Of a stretch of DNA of 64,000 nucleotides, positions 35,620 to 44,441 are shown piece by piece. The notes beneath the pieces were generated by a model that saw only the letters and a program-made list of their open reading frames with translations, did not search any database and had not been told where the DNA came from. The first letter of the stretch is position 1, and each line of letters begins with the position of its first letter. Made by a program: the position numbers and the translations under genes. This DNA comes from Paraglaciecola sp. MB-3u-78 (GTDB taxonomy: Bacteria > Pseudomonadota > Gammaproteobacteria > Enterobacterales > Alteromonadaceae): NCBI RefSeq assembly GCF_002835935.1, contig NZ_PJCF01000008.1, positions 62,001 to 126,000 on the forward strand, given 5' to 3'.

Positions 35620-37638
35620 CTAGTCTGTTGGAATTCGTAATGTAAAAGTCGTACCTTGCTGTTGTTTACTTTGCACCAGTAACTGACCACCAATTTTATC
35701 TAAATAAGCTTTAGCATCAAACGCCCCAATGCCCATTCCGGCGTTACCTTTAGTTGTATCAAAAGGTTTGAACAAACGGGTCCGAATAAAATCTTCGCTC
35801 ATACCACTCCCCGTGTCCACAATATTGATCAACATATATTTTTCATCAGCAGATAACTCTATTTCAACATTGACTTTACCATCATCACTGGTGGCTTGTT
35901 GTGCATTACTGACAAGATGGTAAATAACGTTACTTAGTTTTTCTTTATCTAAAACCACAGGAGTTTCACTACTAACTACCACACTAGGTACAGGTAAATA
36001 GGATGCACATCGTTGTTCCAGCACATGGTTAACACATTCTGATAAGTTGACTAAGCTATCAGATCCATCTTGTGAGGCATTTTTTTCAGTCAACTGATGC
36101 AGCATTTTATCCATTCTAGCTTTGGTATGCTGCAAGGTTTCAAAAGTATCATCAATAAACTCGGGGTTATCTTTATGTTGTTCCGCATTAGACAAAATCA
36201 GGTCAATTTGCGCCGCTACGTTTTTTAAGTCGTGCACAATAAAGGCAGACATACGGGTGAACGCGGCAAATTGTGCATTTTCAGCCAACTCTTGCGCCGC
36301 TTGATGATGAAACAAGAAATTAGAAATTTGTGCGTTCACCGCGGTCAAATAATCTCTTAACTCCCAATTGAGTTTTTTGCTGGTGTCATCTGAACCTTGC
36401 ATCACCGCCATGCCCCAGAATTTTTCCTCATTAAATATGGGGATCACCAGCTGGAAAGAAACACCGTTTAACAACCCGTGGTTTACTTTTAACCCTTCAT
36501 ATATGTAGGGTTGCATTCTGAGTTCTTCAATATCGATGATCCAATTTTTCGAAGTCAAAAAGGCTTCAAACTGCAACAAAACAGTTTGTTCATCATCATT
36601 CAAAGTGGGTTTATCGATATTTGCCAACACCTTGAATCCACCATTTTGACGTTGAATCAAACACCCTGTTTGGTAATCAATTGCCTGAATTAAGCCTCGC
36701 AAGGCCGTCGCGTATACATTCCCGTCGGACTCATTGGTATTCAAACAATGAGTTAACTTCAGCCATTCATGCCTGTAATCAAATTGATTGGCAAAAAAGT
36801 GTTTAGTAATAAAAACCTTAATCTTAGTCCGAAAACTCAATGAAAAGAATAACGTCATTAAAAGAGACAAAGACAAGACGATAAGTACTATTTGAATGGC
36901 AGAACCCCATTGGCCACCAAAGTACTTAACGGCATAACCTAACATCGCCATCACAAATAGATAAACACCCGCGACCATCAAAAGAGTGCTGTGCATCACT
37001 ATGTCTCGGGAGATATAGATGTCGACCCCCCAATTTTTAACACGCCGAATAGCTAAGACTAACAATGGGATAAGAGCAGAATAGACATATCCTCTGGCGG
37101 CAATGTAATTAATGTTAATTTGATCCACCATTAAAGCATTAGCAAAAGTAACAAATTCAAAGACACTGATCACTGCCAAATATATTATTAAGGGCTTTAA
37201 CGCCCAACTGTTCTCACCCGCCTGACGATATATTACTTCAAGTAAAACCAGCACTTGCAAGGCAATGACAGTCTGAAAAAGAAACATCCATGATTCTTGA
37301 ACCATCCCAAGGTAAGGCAGTGAAATAGCCAAAATAGGCAAAGTCAAAATCAACCAGGTCTGTTTTCGACTTAGTACTTCAATGATATTCGTAAAGTTAT
37401 CTTTTAAACATGAGGCTAAAAAAAGTAACCAAAATAAACTTTTAATATTGTCGAAAAGCAATAGCTTTTGGACAGATAGGGAGGCAAAAAGGAAGGGTGC
37501 GATAGACCATAAACATGTCGCACCCGTGGCAAGAATTAACAGATATTTTGCTAATCCTGATTTGCGAACTGTTAATAAAAGCAGTAACAAAAAGGCATAA
37601 CCAATTGCACTGATTGCATAACCCACAGTTGCGATCAT
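35620..37638 (-). CDS. prsK: PEP-CTERM system histidine kinase PrsK
   Basis: 672 residues from ATG 37638 (an in-frame TTG at 37644 is the alternative; the ribosome site AAGGG is 10 and 4 nt away respectively). About eight N-terminal membrane helices, a GAF-like region around 300-450, then a kinase core with FIVHDLKNVAAQIDLILSNAEQHKDN (phospho-acceptor His in VHDLKN), VIYHLVSNAQQATSDDG (N box) and DTGSGMS / GMGIGAFDAK (G boxes). The membrane part plus VHDLKN core is typical of PrsK. It partners with prsR directly downstream and may sense an envelope signal. Confidence 0.85.
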   Translation of the reverse strand: MIATVGYAISAIGYAFLLLLLLTVRKSGLAKYLLILATGATCLWSIAPFLFASLSVQKLLLFDNIKSLFWLLFLASCLKDNFTNIIEVLSRKQTWLILTLPILAISLPYLGMVQESWMFLFQTVIALQVLVLLEVIYRQAGENSWALKPLIIYLAVISVFEFVTFANALMVDQININYIAARGYVYSALIPLLVLAIRRVKNWGVDIYISRDIVMHSTLLMVAGVYLFVMAMLGYAVKYFGGQWGSAIQIVLIVLSLSLLMTLFFSLSFRTKIKVFITKHFFANQFDYRHEWLKLTHCLNTNESDGNVYATALRGLIQAIDYQTGCLIQRQNGGFKVLANIDKPTLNDDEQTVLLQFEAFLTSKNWIIDIEELRMQPYIYEGLKVNHGLLNGVSFQLVIPIFNEEKFWGMAVMQGSDDTSKKLNWELRDYLTAVNAQISNFLFHHQAAQELAENAQFAAFTRMSAFIVHDLKNVAAQIDLILSNAEQHKDNPEFIDDTFETLQHTKARMDKMLHQLTEKNASQDGSDSLVNLSECVNHVLEQRCASYLPVPSVVVSSETPVVLDKEKLSNVIYHLVSNAQQATSDDGKVNVEIELSADEKYMLINIVDTGSGMSEDFIRTRLFKPFDTTKGNAGMGIGAFDAKAYLDKIGGQLLVQSKQQQGTTFTLRIPTD

Positions 37639-37652
37639 AGTCAACTAACCCT

Positions 37653-38777
37653 TCATAGTTTTTTTAATACTAAACTACCGATCGAATACCCTGCCCCAAA
37701 GGAGCAAAGTAAGCCAATGTCACCTGATTGTAAGTCTTTGTGATGCTGATAAAATGCAATAATTGAGCCCGCAGAAGCAGTGTTAGCGAAGGTATCTAAT
37801 ACTATTGGCGCTTCTTCTAAGGTCGGCTGTTTACCAAGCAACTTTCGGCTTATCAAAGTATTCATATTAATATTGGCTTGATGTAACCACCACCTTGAAA
37901 CATTTTCAGAACTAAGCTCATGACGAGCTAAGTGTTCAGATATATGCTCCACGGCCATAGGGCAAACTTCTTTAAATACCTTGCGGCCTTCTTGATGAAA
38001 GAGTTTATCTTCAGCAAAGGGATCAGCATCATTAGCACGGCTAACATAACCAAAATTTGAGCGAATATTGTTTGAATATTGAGTGACAGCTTTAGTGCTC
38101 ATAATTTCGAAAACATGCTCTGAATCTGCAGTATCAGAACCTTCAACTATCATAGCCGTCGCCACATCACCAAAAATAAAATGACTATCACGATCACAAT
38201 AATTGACTTGGGGCGAGGTTAATTCAGGATTAATCACCAACACTGCCTTAGCCGTGCCTGCAGCAATCATTTCATAAGCACGATGTATGGCAAAAGTCGC
38301 GGCGGAACAAGCCACCAGCATATCAAAAGCAAAACCTTTAATGCCCAATGCGCCTTGCACTTCAATCGCCAATGCGGGATAAGACCGCTGAGTATAAGCA
38401 CAAGACACAATGACAACGTCAATGTCTTCAGGGGTTTTATTTGCCGCTTTTAACGCGTCTTTGGCCGCATAGATTGCCATTTCAGCTTGATCAGATAATT
38501 CATCATCTGCACGCTCAGGAATATTCGGGCACATCCTATCGATGTCTAAAACGCCATTTTTCACATAGACGTAACGACTCTTAATGCCTGAGGCTTTTTC
38601 AATAAATTCTGCACTTGAAAGTGGTTTAAGCTTAAGTTCACCTTCCTCAATTTCTTTTAAATGCTGTTGATTGAACTGCTCGGCATAAGCGTTGTATGCC
38701 ACGACCAGTTCCTCATTGCTAATACTGTGAGCGGGTTTCCATAAACCAGAACCGCTAATCACTACAGAAGGTGCCAT
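37653..38777 (-). CDS. Beta-ketoacyl-ACP synthase III-like protein (FabH-like)
   Basis: 374 residues. The thiolase-fold active site is intact: Cys near 156 in VACSAATFA, His near 297 in WWLHQANINMN and Asn near 330 in ANTASAGS. It starts fatty-acid-like chains by condensing an acyl-CoA with malonyl-ACP. It is longer than E. coli FabH (about 317) because of an N-terminal insertion at about 35-70 (YNAYAEQFNQQHLKEIEEGE), so it may be a specialised relative rather than housekeeping fabH. It ends 8-14 bp from prsK and probably shares its transcript. Confidence 0.85.
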   Translation of the reverse strand: MAPSVVISGSGLWKPAHSISNEELVVAYNAYAEQFNQQHLKEIEEGELKLKPLSSAEFIEKASGIKSRYVYVKNGVLDIDRMCPNIPERADDELSDQAEMAIYAAKDALKAANKTPEDIDVVIVSCAYTQRSYPALAIEVQGALGIKGFAFDMLVACSAATFAIHRAYEMIAAGTAKAVLVINPELTSPQVNYCDRDSHFIFGDVATAMIVEGSDTADSEHVFEIMSTKAVTQYSNNIRSNFGYVSRANDADPFAEDKLFHQEGRKVFKEVCPMAVEHISEHLARHELSSENVSRWWLHQANINMNTLISRKLLGKQPTLEEAPIVLDTFANTASAGSIIAFYQHHKDLQSGDIGLLCSFGAGYSIGSLVLKKL

Positions 38778-38861
38778 GTAAAGTCCTAACTAAAATATAT
38801 TAGGCCACATATGTTTAAACCCAATGTGGCTGAGATCTGACTAGCTTATCGGTTTGTAATA

Positions 38862-38888
38862 AAAAAGTCAGCTTGAAGCTGACTTTTT
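38862..38888 (-). terminator. Terminator of the ECF sigma operon
   Basis: AAAAAGTCAGC / GCTGACTTTTT with the loop TTGAA is a near-perfect hairpin with A/T tracts at both ends. It is downstream of the leftward sigma/anti-sigma/coiled-coil genes and 85 bp upstream of the ketosynthase start, separated from the operon by the mobile repeat at 38908-39173. Confidence 0.8.
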
Positions 38889-38907
38889 AGTTTAATAAGT
38901 TTTCTGC

Positions 38908-39173
38908 TTATACCCATACCACCTCAAAATGACGGATTCAGCGGGAGTTTAAAGCAGTTAGGCAAGGCGGCTATTTGTAGGCTTAGTAATCTAAGTCAAA
39001 AATGGCCAACGCAGCATAAATCGCTTTAAAACCCGCCCGAAGGGAACGACTGGGGCACTCCACTTCTTCGTTGCGCCAATTCAGAAGGTGGTCGACATTC
39101 AGTCATTGACGCGCCTTAAATTGAAGCGCCCCAGTCGTTCTGAAACGCGCATTTTGAGGTAGAATGGGTATAA
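38908..39173. mobile_element. MITE-like element, 266 bp, with terminal inverted repeats
   Basis: Left end TTATACCCAT then ACCTCAAAATG; right end CATTTTGAGGT then ATGGGTATAA: the arms match over about 23 bp with only two or three mismatches. Inside are nested palindromes (GCGGGAGTTTAAAGC with GCTTTAAAACCCGC; CGACTGGGGC with GCGCCCCAGTCG). It has no open reading frame, so it is a non-autonomous element. It begins exactly at the stop codon of the coiled-coil gene and lies between that stop and the operon's terminator. No obvious target-site duplication is seen. Confidence 0.75.
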
Positions 39174-40127
39174 TTAAAATAGATAGGTTTTAACAGTCGT
39201 TAACAATTTATCTTTGTTTGATTTTCCTGTCACACAAGCCTGTATCTCTTTGTGATTGAATACATAAACCTTGTCGTGAGAACCAATCACACTGTCATTA
39301 TCTGCGTCTACAAAGTCGGATAATAAGAAAGTCACATGTTCTTCATCTGACAAAGACCGCAGGCCAGCTCCATAACGACATAACATGTCACCTATAGTAT
39401 CTTCAAATAACGACAACGACTCTTTGTATAGCTTCTGTTTGGCAACTTGGCGCTTGGCTACTTCCTGATTACGCTCAGTTTCTAAATCGCTGCGAAACTT
39501 TTCTAATTCCTTGGTTTTAGCTTCAAGTTTAACAACACCTTTATTCAGTTCATTTAAACGTTTTTCAATCTCTTTACGACGATCTGAGTCAGCATTACGT
39601 TTTTCAAAATCTAAGTCGCTACGAGTTCTATCTAATTCTCTTTTTTCCCAACCAAGCTGGCGTTTTTGATCACTTAACTCGCGTATTTTGTTGCTTAAAT
39701 CATCATTATATTGTTCGCCATGCTCTACAAATTGCATCACCATTCTTTCGATTTCATTTTCATCTATGTTTATTTCAAAGTGACTTCCCTTGGTATTAGG
39801 CGCTGCTGGCATACTACTAATCAAACCATTTAACCCGTTCAAATCAAAACCAAAGAAATTACCACCATGCCTACCACCTCCGTGTCGGCCACTGTCTATT
39901 TCGAATACCACACCTTGGTTAGCAAGGTAAAAGACAGATTCTGCTCGGAAACGTATCTTTTTGTCAGAACTTTGCTGTTTCAATGATGCTTGCAAAATAT
40001 TCAGCATAATGCCGGCTTCATTGCGTACTTCTTTTATATTGGTTTCATTATTTTTAGCTTGCAGCGGACACATTGCCAGACTGCTGAAGGCCAACGCCAA
40101 TAAAGATTTCTTAATTGATAAAGTCAT
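39174..40127 (-). CDS. Secreted coiled-coil protein of the ECF sigma operon
   Basis: 317 residues from ATG 40127 (GAGGAAG 6-7 nt upstream; the signal peptide MTLSIKKSLLALAFSSLAMCPLQA starts here). The mature part has a short GRHGGGRHGGNFFGF His/Gly motif, then a charged coiled coil of about 100 residues (SNKIRELSDQKRQLGWEKRE... LEKFRSDLETERNQEVAKRQ), then a short C-terminal domain with one Cys at each end (MLCRYGAG; IQACVTG). Family not recognised. The conserved position behind a sigma factor and its membrane regulator suggests an envelope protein controlled by that pair. Confidence 0.75.
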   Translation of the reverse strand: MTLSIKKSLLALAFSSLAMCPLQAKNNETNIKEVRNEAGIMLNILQASLKQQSSDKKIRFRAESVFYLANQGVVFEIDSGRHGGGRHGGNFFGFDLNGLNGLISSMPAAPNTKGSHFEINIDENEIERMVMQFVEHGEQYNDDLSNKIRELSDQKRQLGWEKRELDRTRSDLDFEKRNADSDRRKEIEKRLNELNKGVVKLEAKTKELEKFRSDLETERNQEVAKRQVAKQKLYKESLSLFEDTIGDMLCRYGAGLRSLSDEEHVTFLLSDFVDADNDSVIGSHDKVYVFNHKEIQACVTGKSNKDKLLTTVKTYLF

Positions 40128-40137
40128 GATTACTTCC

Positions 40138-40836
40138 TCACTCGTTAATATTGCCAGTACCGGATAGATCAGCATTAGCATAAATATCTTGTTGTAATTT
40201 GTTCAATTGACGTGCATAAAAAAGTTGATCATCACCGCGCTGTTCATTCACATACTTAATCAGTTCAGCAAAGTCCTCGCGCCTTTCTTTACGACTTGAA
40301 CCCAGCAAATATTGAGTCAGTTGAGTACTGGTATCCATTTGTTGTTGCTGCATCGTTTGGGTATAGTTTGTTAATGCCAACTGCTGAGTTTCTTGAAATT
40401 TCTCTAACCTATCATTGACTAACTTATTGATTTCTTGATCACTTTGTTTACCTGAAAAACTGATGGTCATAGCACCGTTATTGGTACGCACTTGCAAACC
40501 CGTTAGCACCATCACAATAGCAAACATAGAGGTGGCAAAAGATAACGTTGGCAACCCTTGCCACTGCCACCATCTAACTTTATCTGGTCTATCAAAGGTG
40601 CTGTCTCTATCCCAGTTTGGTACCTCTGCAGATTGATAATGCTCAGTGTGCATAGAAAACAGATTGAATGTTTCCACTTGTTTAGCGAATGCATGATCTT
40701 CAATGCAGCGCTGTTCAAACTCATGGCGTTGTTGTTCATTAAGCTGTTGCTCTACCCAAAGGCCAAATAACTGCTCGTTTCTTAATTCAGGCTCTCCTGA
40801 GCCAGCTCCACCCAAATGTGTTTCTTGCTTAGGCAT
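40138..40836 (-). CDS. Membrane anti-sigma factor-like protein
   Basis: 232 residues. ATG 40836 has GGAGG 6 nt upstream and overlaps the end of the sigma gene by 8 bp. An acidic, soluble N-terminus (ELRNEQLFGLWVEQQLNEQQRHEFEQRC), one membrane helix near 95-112 (TLSFATSMFAIVMVLTGL), then a periplasmic part rich in Gln and coiled-coil-like (MQQQQMDTSTQLTQYLL). It lacks the HxxxCxxC zinc motif of ZAS anti-sigma factors. Assigned by position: sigma factor genes and single-pass regulators are regularly coupled in this way. Confidence 0.7.
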   Translation of the reverse strand: MPKQETHLGGAGSGEPELRNEQLFGLWVEQQLNEQQRHEFEQRCIEDHAFAKQVETFNLFSMHTEHYQSAEVPNWDRDSTFDRPDKVRWWQWQGLPTLSFATSMFAIVMVLTGLQVRTNNGAMTISFSGKQSDQEINKLVNDRLEKFQETQQLALTNYTQTMQQQQMDTSTQLTQYLLGSSRKERREDFAELIKYVNEQRGDDQLFYARQLNKLQQDIYANADLSGTGNINE

Positions 40837-41371
40837 AATCGACCTCCATCAAGGTTTTCAATTTTTCTAATGCGCCATATAAACGCGACTTGGCCGTGTT
40901 CGCTGAAATACCTGTTTGCTCGGCAATTTCATCGAAAGTAAATTGACCAAAAAACTTTAATTCCAGCACCGCTTTTTGTGCCAATGGCAGTTGTTGCATC
41001 GCGTTAATGAGTTGCTTGTTTTCTTGGTTAGTATGAATAGATTCTGCTGCATCCATTTCTTCACTTGCGACCTCTGGTGCATCGTCTAAACCTTGCATCG
41101 GTTTTTTACGCCGATAAAACTCTATACAACGAAAGTGCGCGATACGAAACATCCAACTTTTAAAGCTACCCTCGTTACGGTATGTCGATAAATTACGAAA
41201 CACCGATATAAACACCTCTTGCATAAGATCCAAAGCATCTTCGTTTTTACCCGTCATACGCATACCGTAGTTATAAATTTGTTTTTCATAACGCTTAAGC
41301 AAATTCAGCCAGGCTTGTTTATTACCTTGCAACGATTTCGCTATTAACTGTTCATCGGTCTTTTCAAACAT
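40829..41371 (-). CDS. ECF-type RNA polymerase sigma factor
   Basis: 180 residues. Region 2 is MFEKTDEQLIAKSLQGNKQAW, NYGMRMTGKNEDALDLMQEVFISVF, FKSWMFRIAHFRCIEFYRRKK; region 4 is LPLAQKAVLELKFFGQFTFDEIAEQTGISANTAKSRLYGALEKLK with a helix-turn-helix. This is the standard two-domain ECF sigma-70. It directs polymerase to an envelope-type regulon when its membrane partner (next gene) releases it. A GC-rich hairpin (GGGGG TGT CCCCC) lies about 20 nt upstream of the start. The regulon is unknown. Confidence 0.92.
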   Translation of the reverse strand: MFEKTDEQLIAKSLQGNKQAWLNLLKRYEKQIYNYGMRMTGKNEDALDLMQEVFISVFRNLSTYRNEGSFKSWMFRIAHFRCIEFYRRKKPMQGLDDAPEVASEEMDAAESIHTNQENKQLINAMQQLPLAQKAVLELKFFGQFTFDEIAEQTGISANTAKSRLYGALEKLKTLMEVDYA

Positions 41372-41476
41372 TATTAATAGTTCCCTGCGGGGGGTGTCCC
41401 CCTTTCCTAATTAAAGTCGAGGGACAAAGTAAAAAAGTTTACTTTCTAGAGAATTCTTTTGAAAATTATTTTGGAA

Positions 41477-42388
41477 TTAACGAGTCAAAGTAGGAATGGG
41501 AGTTAAGGGAGCAACTAATTCAGCCAAATAACGAAACAATCTGACTCGGGTTGTGCCGCTACGCCACACCATACCGATTTCACGATAAGCCATATCCTCA
41601 GCAGGCATTGAAACTAAAGACTTAGTGCTTAAAATATGATTTTGAATAGCCAACTCAGGTATAAAAGTGAAACCCAGCTTGCTATTGGCAAGCTGTACTA
41701 AAGTATACAAACTACTAGCGGCCAATGAACTCACTTGCTCCTTATGCTGTAAACCACAGGCACTGACTGCATGCCCTGTCATACAATGCTCTTGCTGCAA
41801 CAAAAAAACACTCTGTTTAGGCAAAGCCGATACGTCTAGCGGCACAGGTAAGGTTTCGACTAAATCACTATGGGCGATTAAATGAAAGGGATCATGGCCT
41901 AGCACCAATTGTTTACAACCGGGGGTATCCATCGGTAGAGCTAAAATAAGTAAATCTAAGCCGCCTTCATTTAACTGAGTCAACAGGTTAGCCGTAGTGT
42001 CTTCTTGCAGCTGTAGGGAGATGTCGGGGAGATGTTGCTTAACGTTGCCAATCAAGCCTTCAAAGATAAAAGGCGCAATAGTAGGAATAACTCCAATTTT
42101 GAGTTTACCTGCTTGCCAATTTCCCGCACTTTGGGCGAAATCCACCAATTCGTGGGCATCTGTTAATAAGGCCTTACTACGTTCAACTAATTCTAAGCCG
42201 AAAGAGGTAAACACAAAGGTCTTATGATCCCGCTCTAACAACTGAGAGCCAAACTGCTCCTCAAGATTCTGAATGGCAGTGCTGAGTGTAGATTGGCTGA
42301 CATGACAATGCTGTGCGGCTCTATTGAAGTGTTGCTCTTGATGTAATACCACCAAATAATGAAGGTGCTTGAGGTTGGGCCATTTCAT
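41477..42388 (-). CDS. oxyR: LysR-family hydrogen-peroxide sensor OxyR
   Basis: 303 residues. N-terminal winged helix-turn-helix (LKHLHYLVVLHQEQHFNRAAQHCHVSQSTLSTAIQNLE) and a LysR substrate domain. The redox pair Cys202 and Cys211, in HCMTGHAVSAC, has the same spacing (8 residues between) as the sensing Cys199/Cys208 of E. coli OxyR, so the peroxide-sensing disulfide should work. The sequence around them (LLQQEHC ... SLYTLVQLANSKLGFTFIPELA) also follows OxyR. It controls oxidative-stress genes; no target such as katG or ahpC lies in the window. Single gene after the TonB2 operon terminator. Confidence 0.9.
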   Translation of the reverse strand: MKWPNLKHLHYLVVLHQEQHFNRAAQHCHVSQSTLSTAIQNLEEQFGSQLLERDHKTFVFTSFGLELVERSKALLTDAHELVDFAQSAGNWQAGKLKIGVIPTIAPFIFEGLIGNVKQHLPDISLQLQEDTTANLLTQLNEGGLDLLILALPMDTPGCKQLVLGHDPFHLIAHSDLVETLPVPLDVSALPKQSVFLLQQEHCMTGHAVSACGLQHKEQVSSLAASSLYTLVQLANSKLGFTFIPELAIQNHILSTKSLVSMPAEDMAYREIGMVWRSGTTRVRLFRYLAELVAPLTPIPTLTR

Positions 42389-42443
42389 GAAAATTCATCT
42401 ATAAAAACGATTAGTATCATCATAATAGATTATATTTACTGAT

Positions 42444-42469
42444 AAAAAAAGCGCCATCAAGGCGCTTTA
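42444..42469 (-). terminator. Terminator of the TonB2 operon
   Basis: On the minus strand AAAGCGCC, loop TTGAT, GGCGCTTT followed by T residues, about 22 bp after the TPR protein stop codon. It separates the operon from oxyR. Confidence 0.88.
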
Positions 42470-42490
42470 TTAGAAAGTTGAGACTGACTA

Positions 42491-43813
42491 TTAACTACCC
42501 ACAGAAGCATAAGTAGCAACTTGTTTTCTTTCGCCTTCAACAAATTTTGACCATTGCTGCGCCATTCCGCGGCTACTATCGTATTCTTGCGCCTTGGCAA
42601 GCTGGTTTAAAGCCTCGTTGTATTCGCCAACATTAAATTGCGCTAGACCAATTACCAGATGCGACATACCTTCATTACGCAAACCGCCTTTTTCAAGAGC
42701 TTGTTGTGAAACGCCAATCGCTTGTTTCCATTTGTCCAAGTTTAGGTACATTTGACCCAGCTGAGCATACAACTCACCGGTGTCAGATAATTCAGCCGCC
42801 GCTAACATAACAGGGATCGCTTTTTCAGTTTCTTTAGCAGAATTCCAAGACTGAGCTAAAAACGTTAAGTTACGCTCATCTTCAGGTAACTTATCGGCAT
42901 CCATCGCTTTTTGCATAATGGCGGCAGCTTTGTATGGCATTTGGTGATAATAATAAAGTTGTGCCAAATTGAACATATCTGAGCCGGTGGCGATAAAACT
43001 TTTTTGCTCAGCAATTTCCATGACAGCCAATTGCTTTTCTTCTTGCTCAAGCTCGCCATACATACCTGCAAGTTGTAACCAATATTTAGGCGCTTCAAAC
43101 TTTTTAACTAACTTAAGCAATACATTTTTAACGTTTTCAGGCTGTTTCAGTTCAAAATAGACCGCTCTTTGTAATACATACCACTGCTCGTCTACCTGGA
43201 AACCTAAGTCGTTGCTTTCAATTTGTAGAACCGCCGCGTTGATGTACTTAGATGCCGCTACATAATCTTGCTTTTGATACATAGCTTGGGCTTTTAATAC
43301 CAAATTTTTAGCAGGGATCTCTTTAGATGGATACAGATTCTTTTGAATGGCCTCCCATTGCTCGATTTTTGCAATCGTTTTGTCGTAGTTGCCACGCATC
43401 ATGTGTAATTGAGCCAGACTAAACAACGTGGCTTGTTCAAAGGTTTCTGGAATGGGCTGCTGTTGTACTACGTTTTCAAACGCGGCAATCGCTTGGTCGT
43501 AATTTTCAGCTTCGTAATGAATAAAAGCATAAAAATTATACATCATGGCAAGTTCATAGCTGTTCATTGAACTGGCTTTAGACTTTACATTATCTAAAAC
43601 ATCAAAAGCTTCTGCTTGACTACCCCCGTCAGCTAAACTTTGCGCACGAGATAATTGGTCGTAAACTTTAGAACGCAAAGTGGGCACACGTTTGGTTTGA
43701 CGCTCAACTTCTACTTCTTGTGCGTTAACAACACTCACTTGCAAACCAGACACCAAAACACCCGTCATCAAGACCGGTGCAACTAATTTAAATATTAATT
43801 TATTCATCGACAT
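42491..43813 (-). CDS. TPR-repeat protein, last gene of the TonB2 operon
   Basis: 440 residues from ATG 43813, one base after the tonB stop codon (the longer upstream frame overlaps tonB). A signal peptide (MSMNKLIFKLVAPVLMTGVLVSGLQVSVVNAQ) is followed by at least seven tetratricopeptide-like helix pairs (YNFYAFIHYEAENYDQAIAAFENV; FSLAQLHMMRGNYDKTIAKIE; LYAQLGQMYLNLDKWKQAI; LVIGLAQFNVGEYNEALNQLAKAQ). Known in other gammaproteobacteria as a regular companion of TtpC-type TonB2 systems. It probably scaffolds a periplasmic complex. Its exact task is unproven. Confidence 0.85.
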   Translation of the reverse strand: MSMNKLIFKLVAPVLMTGVLVSGLQVSVVNAQEVEVERQTKRVPTLRSKVYDQLSRAQSLADGGSQAEAFDVLDNVKSKASSMNSYELAMMYNFYAFIHYEAENYDQAIAAFENVVQQQPIPETFEQATLFSLAQLHMMRGNYDKTIAKIEQWEAIQKNLYPSKEIPAKNLVLKAQAMYQKQDYVAASKYINAAVLQIESNDLGFQVDEQWYVLQRAVYFELKQPENVKNVLLKLVKKFEAPKYWLQLAGMYGELEQEEKQLAVMEIAEQKSFIATGSDMFNLAQLYYYHQMPYKAAAIMQKAMDADKLPEDERNLTFLAQSWNSAKETEKAIPVMLAAAELSDTGELYAQLGQMYLNLDKWKQAIGVSQQALEKGGLRNEGMSHLVIGLAQFNVGEYNEALNQLAKAQEYDSSRGMAQQWSKFVEGERKQVATYASVGS

Positions 43814-43814
43814 T

Positions 43815-44435
43815 TTAGCCCCCAAGTTCAAATTTAACCCGCACTTCCACCCCAGATACTTCCATGGGTTCGCCATTTACGACGCGCGGTTTATATTTAT
43901 ATTTTAAAGTGGCATCCAATGCCGCTTGATCAAAAATACCTGCAGGTGATGCTTGTATCACCTTAGGATTGGTTACCGAACCTAACTTGGACACGGTAAA
44001 TTCAACATCTACAAAACCTTCAATACCACGCTGTAATGCCCTTCTTGGATAGACAGCAGATACACGCACTATAGGTAAAAACTCACCATCACCCGACTCC
44101 AGTGCTAGTCCACCTTCAAGGGACAGTTCAGCACCCACATCGGCACCAAAGTCCATACCACTTGTGGCACTTTCTGGACTAGGCGAGTCCATTTTTGGTG
44201 GCGCCATATCGGGTGGCGGTTGATCTGGCTTAGGTGGCTTCTTAGGTTTTCTGTCTTTCTTTTGAACCGCTTCTTCTTTTTTGACTCGCACAAAATCCAG
44301 CACGCTACCTTTAGGTGCATCAGTTAATGCACTGCCACCACTTTGAATGAGCGACTGCATCAAAAAGAACAATCCTAAGGTGACAACTGCCGCCAATAAC
44401 ATGGCTACAATCACTCTTGTTAACGTCTGCGGCAT
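43815..44435 (-). CDS. tonB: TonB energy transducer of the TonB2 type
   Basis: 206 residues: an N-terminal membrane anchor (VIVAMLLAAVVTLGLFFLMQSLI), a short Pro/Lys-rich spacer (KKDRKPKKPPKPDQPPPDMAPPK), and the C-terminal TonB domain at about 110-206 (VYPRRALQRGIEGFVDVEF, GSVTNPKVIQA, ALDATLKYKYKPRVVNGEP), with the YP and W/Y-KYKP motifs that contact receptor TonB boxes. The short spacer and position after exbD match TonB2. 6 bp gap to exbD and 1 bp to the TPR gene. Confidence 0.9.
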   Translation of the reverse strand: MPQTLTRVIVAMLLAAVVTLGLFFLMQSLIQSGGSALTDAPKGSVLDFVRVKKEEAVQKKDRKPKKPPKPDQPPPDMAPPKMDSPSPESATSGMDFGADVGAELSLEGGLALESGDGEFLPIVRVSAVYPRRALQRGIEGFVDVEFTVSKLGSVTNPKVIQASPAGIFDQAALDATLKYKYKPRVVNGEPMEVSGVEVRVKFELGG

Positions 44436-44441
44436 AACGGT

